Origin: Corynebacterium mendelii
GTDB taxonomy: Bacteria > Actinomycetota > Actinomycetes > Mycobacteriales > Mycobacteriaceae
Direction of reading: 5' to 3'
Assembly (NCBI RefSeq): GCF_017307055.1
Contig: NZ_JAFLEQ010000008.1
Location: forward strand, 612,126-661,531
Length of the DNA stretch: 49,406 nucleotides
Positions 45,943 to 49,406 of this stretch are shown in pieces (within the stretch, counting starts at the first letter, position 1; every line of letters starts with the position of its first letter). The notes under the pieces are model-generated. The model saw only the letters and a list, made by a program, of their open reading frames with translations, was not told where the DNA came from and searched no databases. The translations under genes were made by a program, and so were the position numbers.

Positions 45943-46824
45943 ATGCGTTTTCGCCTGTTGCCCCCAGTCCGTCGTCTTGCCGCAGCCGCGGCAGCCTGCG
46001 TCTTCGCGGTCGGTGGCCTGGCCGGTCCCGGCAGCCTGCCCCGGGCGCAGGCCCAACCGGCCGAGTGCCCGGCCACCGTGATCATTGCGGCCCGCGGCTC
46101 CGGGGAACCGCAGGCCGCCACCATGGCGTTTCCCGTCGGCGGGGCGACCACCAACGGGTGGGAAGGCGGCATGATCCAGCGCACCCTGGAGCATTTCGAT
46201 TTGACCGACACCACCGTCATCGGGTTGGACGCCGATGACTATGAGGCGGCCACCGTGTGGCTGGGCAGCGGGTCGGAGGTCTATGAATCATCGGTGAACG
46301 GTGCCCGCAACGCGATCGGCCGGGCGCTCGACTTCGAACGCCGTACCGGCTGCCGCCCCAGCTACATTGTGATGGGCTATTCACAGGGCGCGGCGGTGAT
46401 GCACATGGCCGAAATCCCGCTCAGCTGGTCGGGCCGGCTGGTCGGGGCGATCTATATGGGCGATCCCTTCCTCACCCCCGGTGACCCGGCGCTGATCGGC
46501 GCCCCCTCCGGTGGCCGCGGCATGGTCTACTACGGCGGCAACGGGCTGACCTCCACGCAGCTGCGGGCCGCCCCCATTGTCGCCGACTACTGCCTGCCCC
46601 GGGATCCGGTGTGCGACTGGCCGGGCAATGTCGACGCCGCCAACGACAACTACGGCAACCACATCATCTATTTCCGCCCCCGGCCCCACGGGCTTACCCC
46701 CTCCGAACAGGAAGTGGTCAACCGGGCCAACGCCATGCTCAACCTGGGCCGCCAGCGCAAAGCCGACGGGGCCAACAACACCAGCCCCACGCCCGTGCAA
46801 TGGTCGTGGATCGCCGGCCGCTAG
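45943..46824 (+). CDS. Secreted cutinase-family serine esterase
   Basis: This is a 293-residue exported alpha/beta-hydrolase. The Sec signal peptide has RR at residues 10-11, a hydrophobic Ala/Val core and cleavage after AQA at residue 37. The nucleophile elbow is GYSQG (Ser147). The remaining triad residues are probably Asp in YCLPRDPVCDW and His in YGNHIIYF. Cys pairs around CPATVIIAARG, TGCRP and YCLP...VCDW fit conserved disulfides. Mycobacterial relatives (Culp) hydrolyse lipids or esters; the substrate here is unknown. ATG 45943 is chosen because it gives the signal peptide. It starts 141 bp after proA and precedes nadD, a position where a secreted enzyme is unexpected. Confidence 0.87.
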   Translation: MRFRLLPPVRRLAAAAAACVFAVGGLAGPGSLPRAQAQPAECPATVIIAARGSGEPQAATMAFPVGGATTNGWEGGMIQRTLEHFDLTDTTVIGLDADDYEAATVWLGSGSEVYESSVNGARNAIGRALDFERRTGCRPSYIVMGYSQGAAVMHMAEIPLSWSGRLVGAIYMGDPFLTPGDPALIGAPSGGRGMVYYGGNGLTSTQLRAAPIVADYCLPRDPVCDWPGNVDAANDNYGNHIIYFRPRPHGLTPSEQEVVNRANAMLNLGRQRKADGANNTSPTPVQWSWIAGR

Positions 46825-46880
46825 GGGCCGTGTCTTCGGTGCCCGCACCGCCAGGGGAAGAAGGCGGGCGGGCGCACCGC

Positions 46881-46886
46881 TAGAAT
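46881..46886 (+). promoter_or_regulatory. -10 box of leaderless nadD
   Basis: TAGAAT at 46881-46886 is eight bases before ATG 46895. No Shine-Dalgarno is present. Confidence 0.6.
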
Positions 46887-46894
46887 GACCGGTC

Positions 46895-47566
46895 ATGAGT
46901 TCCACGACAGCGCCCCGCCGCATCGGGGTGATGGGCGGCACCTTCGACCCGATCCACAACGGCCACCTGGTGGCGGGCAGTGAAGTCGCCGATCTTTTCG
47001 GCCTTGACCTGGTCATCTATGTTCCCACCGGCCAGCCGTGGCAGAAAAAGGGGCGCAGCGTCTCCTCGGCGGAAGACCGCTACCTGATGACGGTGATCGC
47101 CACCGCCTCCAATCCGCAGTTCACCGTCTCCCGGGTGGATATCGACCGCGGCGGCGCCACCTACACCGTCGACACCCTGCGGGATTTGAAAAGACAGTTC
47201 CCGAAAGCCGAACTGTTTTTCATCACCGGGGCGGATGCCCTGGAAAAAATCGGAACCTGGCAGAACTGGGATGAATTGTTTGATCTGGCCCGGTTCATCG
47301 GGGTGACCCGCCCCGGCTACGAACTCAACGAATCCGCCCTGCCGCAGGACAAGCGCGACTCGCTGTTTCTGGTGGAAATCCCGGCGATGGCCATTAGTTC
47401 CACCGACTGCCGGAAACGGGCCGCCACCGGGCGGCCGGTGTGGTACCTGGTGCCCGACGGTGTGGTGCAGTACATCGGTAAACGGCAGCTGTACGCCATC
47501 GGCGGCGCCGACGCCGCCCGGGACCCGGAAGGGGCGTCGCCGAAAAACCGCTCCGGGGGCAGCTGA
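46895..47566 (+). CDS. nadD: Nicotinate-nucleotide adenylyltransferase
   Basis: This enzyme of NAD synthesis adenylates nicotinate mononucleotide. The 223-residue protein has [12 protein letters not shown] with the HxGH nucleotide motif (His21, His24). [21 protein letters not shown] follows, then the C-terminal [13 protein letters not shown], which corresponds to the ISSTxIR motif. The last 15 residues are polar and extra. ATG 46895 is supported by a -10 box at leaderless spacing; an internal ATG (residue 13) would remove the first strand. nadD-rsfS-phosphatase-degV is the order seen in mycobacteria (Rv2421c-Rv2417c). Confidence 0.96.
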   Translation: MSSTTAPRRIGVMGGTFDPIHNGHLVAGSEVADLFGLDLVIYVPTGQPWQKKGRSVSSAEDRYLMTVIATASNPQFTVSRVDIDRGGATYTVDTLRDLKRQFPKAELFFITGADALEKIGTWQNWDELFDLARFIGVTRPGYELNESALPQDKRDSLFLVEIPAMAISSTDCRKRAATGRPVWYLVPDGVVQYIGKRQLYAIGGADAARDPEGASPKNRSGGS

Positions 47567-47687
47567 TCCGCCACCCGTGCCGGGCCGGAGGGGAACAATC
47601 CGGTTGCGGTTCGCGCCGGGTGTGTGCGGCACAGTGTTTTTTGCCCGCGGATTCCATACCATGGTCCATGGACAGCCGTCACGCTTT

Positions 47688-47717
47688 TTCCGCCGCAGGC
47701 GGAACAGCTGGTAAAAT
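47688..47717 (+). promoter_or_regulatory. rsfS promoter with palindrome
   Basis: TTCCGCC (47688-47694), GCA, GGCGGAA (47698-47704) is a perfect inverted repeat lying over the -35 region of a -10 box TAAAAT (47712-47717). That would give rsfS a leader of about 65 nt. A repressor or activator site is possible. Upstream lies CCATGG-T-CCATGG (about 47659-47671). Confidence 0.4.
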
Positions 47718-47787
47718 ATTCTCTTTGACCCGTATCCGGGTCGTGATTTTTCCCGCACCACCACTTGAAGGACGTTGACTAAGACAA

Positions 47788-48258
47788 GTGACAGCATCGA
47801 CACACGCCGTAGAACTGGCCACCACCGCAGCGACAGCCGCCGACGACAAACTCGGCGAGGACATCGCCGTGGTCGATGTCAGTGAACAACTGATCATCAC
47901 CGACTGTTTCGTGATCGTCACCGGCGACAATGAACGCCACGTGCAGGCACTGGTCGACGAAATCGAGGACCAGCTGCGCGACAAACACCAGGTCAAACCC
48001 TTGCGCCGGGAAGGTACCCGCGAATCCCGCTGGGCCTTGATCGACTACGGCGAGATCGTGGTCCATGTCTTCCGCCGCGACGAGCGCGGATACTACGGCC
48101 TGGACCGGTTGTGGCGGGATTGCCCGCTGCTGGCGGTCGAGGGCATCGAGACCTTCACCCGCGGCGACGACACCGACGGCGGCATCGACATTTTCGAGGT
48201 CGATTCCATCGACCAGATTCCGCTGGCCGACCCGGCCCCCGACGAGGCGGAGCTGTGA
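47788..48258 (+). CDS. rsfS: Ribosomal silencing factor RsfS
   Basis: This 156-residue protein binds L14 on the 50S subunit and blocks subunit joining in starvation. The core DKLGEDIAVVDVSEQLIITDCFVIVTGDN, RHVQALVDEIED and LIDYGEIVVHVF are family signatures. A long acidic C-terminal tail (FEVDSIDQIPLADPAPDEAEL) is present, as in actinobacterial forms. GTG 47788 lacks a good Shine-Dalgarno; AAGGA is about 16 nt upstream. The start gives the normal helical N-terminus. The phosphatase gene overlaps the stop by 4 nt. Confidence 0.95.
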   Translation: MTASTHAVELATTAATAADDKLGEDIAVVDVSEQLIITDCFVIVTGDNERHVQALVDEIEDQLRDKHQVKPLRREGTRESRWALIDYGEIVVHVFRRDERGYYGLDRLWRDCPLLAVEGIETFTRGDDTDGGIDIFEVDSIDQIPLADPAPDEAEL

Positions 48259-48971
48259 GCAGACGGCTGCTGCTGCTGCGCCACGGGCAAACCGTCCACA
48301 ACACCACCGGACGACTGCAGGGACAGCTCGATACCGACCTGTCCGATACCGGTGTCCGGCAGGCGGAGACCGTGGCCGGAATACTCGCCGATGAGAATAT
48401 CGCGCGCATCTATTCCTCTGATCTCACCCGCGCCAGACGCACCGCCGAAGCCGTGTCGGCGCGTACCGGGGTTGCGGTCCACACCGACCGGCGGCTGCGG
48501 GAAACCGATTTGGGCACCTGGCAGGACCGTACCCGCGAAGACATCGATGCCGCCCACCCGGGCATGCGGGCGGTGTGGCGCAATGATCCGCTGTGGGCGC
48601 CCGACGGCGGGGAAACCCATATGGAGGTCGGCCGCCGGGGCAGAGCAGTCATCGACGAGATCATGGCCGACGACGATAACTGGGATGACCACACGGTGCT
48701 GGTGGTCGCCCACGGCGGGCTGATCATGGCGCTGACGGCCAACCTTCTTCGGCTTGCCCCGGAGCAGATCCCGATGTTCAACCGGCTGGGAAACACCTGC
48801 TGGGCGGAACTGGAGGCCCGCCCGCCCTTTGACGTCCGCGCCGCCGTCAACGGGGCGGAATGTCCGGCAGCATCCACCGGCCGCCAGCCCACCGCCGGTA
48901 TCCGCTTTACCCCCGACACCGTGGACGGGGCGAAGTGGATCGTCACCGCCTGGAACCGCACCCCGCACTGA
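48255..48971 (+). CDS. Histidine phosphatase (phosphoglycerate-mutase superfamily), GpgP-like
   Basis: This is a 238-residue cytoplasmic phosphatase. LLLLRHGQTVHN holds the RHG motif (Arg9, His10). IYSSDLTRARRTAEAV, RLRETDLGTWQ with the acid residue, and VVAHGGLIMAL with the second histidine complete the active site. The mycobacterial neighbour of rsfS, Rv2419c, is glucosyl-3-phosphoglycerate phosphatase (GpgP) of methylglucose lipopolysaccharide synthesis. Position and length suggest the same here, but substrate assignment is inferred. GTG 48255 overlaps the rsfS stop as GTGA, indicating translational coupling. The start puts the RHG motif near the N-terminus as usual. Confidence 0.9.
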   Translation: MSRRLLLLRHGQTVHNTTGRLQGQLDTDLSDTGVRQAETVAGILADENIARIYSSDLTRARRTAEAVSARTGVAVHTDRRLRETDLGTWQDRTREDIDAAHPGMRAVWRNDPLWAPDGGETHMEVGRRGRAVIDEIMADDDNWDDHTVLVVAHGGLIMALTANLLRLAPEQIPMFNRLGNTCWAELEARPPFDVRAAVNGAECPAASTGRQPTAGIRFTPDTVDGAKWIVTAWNRTPH

Positions 48972-49085
48972 TGGGCGGAGGTGCACCGGCTGATTTCCCT
49001 TTCACCGCTGCTGCCAGAGTAGGTTTTAAAGGGTACGGCCGCTTTGAGCGCCCCACCCGCCCCCCGCGCCCCGAGGAGACAACCA

Positions 49086-49406
49086 GTGCCCGTCCGGATC
49101 GTCACCGACTCGTCGTCGAATCTTGACCCCGCCCTCGCGCAGGCCGCCGGGGTGACGGTACTGAAACTGCACACCATCTCCAGCGGGCAGAACCGCTCCA
49201 CCGCCGGGCTGTCGGCCCTGGAACTGGTGGCCGCCTATGCCCGGCAGCTGGAGCGGGGCAACGATGAGGGGGTGCTGGCCATCCACCTGTCGAAGGAGCT
49301 GTCATCAACCTGGTCGAATGCGACGACCGCGGCCGGTGTGTTCAGCGAACCGGTGGTGGTCGTCGACACTTCAGCGGTGGGCATGACACTGGGGTGCGCC
49401 GCCCTG
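49086..49406 (+). CDS. DegV-family fatty-acid-binding protein (partial, cut by window end)
   Basis: The first 107 codons of a DegV-family gene run to the window edge. VRIVTDSSSNLDP, IHLSKELSSTWSNA and VVVVDTSAVGMTLG are DegV hallmarks. Proteins of this family bind fatty acids; in Gram-positive bacteria they present them to fatty acid kinase. GTG 49086 follows AGGAG at 49075-49079. In mycobacteria a DegV gene (Rv2417c) lies in the same place, two genes from the GpgP homologue; here it follows directly, 114 bp after it. Confidence 0.92.
   Translation, partial: MPVRIVTDSSSNLDPALAQAAGVTVLKLHTISSGQNRSTAGLSALELVAAYARQLERGNDEGVLAIHLSKELSSTWSNATTAAGVFSEPVVVVDTSAVGMTLGCAAL

Noticed and set aside
44311..46194. 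A 627-codon frame antisense to proA and the cutinase gene
   Set aside because: Shadow of proA; the sense frame holds the conserved catalytic cysteine and all ProA motifs.

Overview
The window is about 49.4 kb of high-GC actinobacterial chromosome, most likely Corynebacterium or a close relative. The reasons are gene order and gene content: a ClpP1-ClpP2 pair next to trigger factor and ClpX; the run pepN / mycothiol-type DsbA protein / rpiB; the run mdh-valS-folC-DUF4233-ndk-rne-rplU-rpmA-obg-proB-2-hydroxyacid dehydrogenase-proA-nadD-rsfS-histidine phosphatase-degV; a cutinase-family secreted enzyme; and an RNase E/G with its catalytic core in the middle. Many genes have a TANNNT -10 box 6-8 nt before the start codon, the leaderless layout common in this group. 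It reads as ordinary core chromosome. I see no prophage, insertion sequence, CRISPR array or integrase.

Layout. 0.2-5.6 kb: ettA (ABC-F), a hotdog thioesterase, a conserved unknown, an MscS channel and an SDR. 5.7-12.5 kb: a DsbA/CcdA thiol-redox operon, pepN, a second DsbA-fold enzyme and rpiB. 12.5-14.5 kb: gene-poor DNA with tRNA-Gly, a small excisionase-like HTH protein and tRNA-Pro. 14.7-20.4 kb: proteostasis block tig, clpP1-clpP2 (with a candidate ClgR box), clpX, then a TetR regulator on the opposite strand. About 1 kb without genes precedes mdh.

22.5-31.1 kb: valS-folC-DUF4233, two unknown membrane proteins, ndk, and a membrane-anchored winged-helix protein. 31.9-37.2 kb: a very long RNase E/G with a structured leader, then rplU-rpmA with a long leader. 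37.8-45.8 kb: obg, a DUF262/DUF1524 (GmrSD-like) defence-type nuclease on the opposite strand, and the proline genes proB, a 2-hydroxyacid dehydrogenase gene, and proA. 45.9-49.4 kb: cutinase, nadD, rsfS, a phosphatase overlapping rsfS, and the start of a degV-family gene cut by the window end.

The most unusual items are: (i) the DUF262/DUF1524 gene, whose conserved N-terminal coding continues upstream of any standard start codon to an ATC, suggesting a lost or non-canonical start; (ii) the 1438-residue RNase E with Lys/Ala repeats, an IF2_N-like domain and a long Asp/Glu run, preceded by two hairpins, one against its Shine-Dalgarno; (iii) the membrane-tethered winged-helix protein; and (iv) repeat or palindrome signatures in front of rpiB, the DsbA operon, rsfS and proA.
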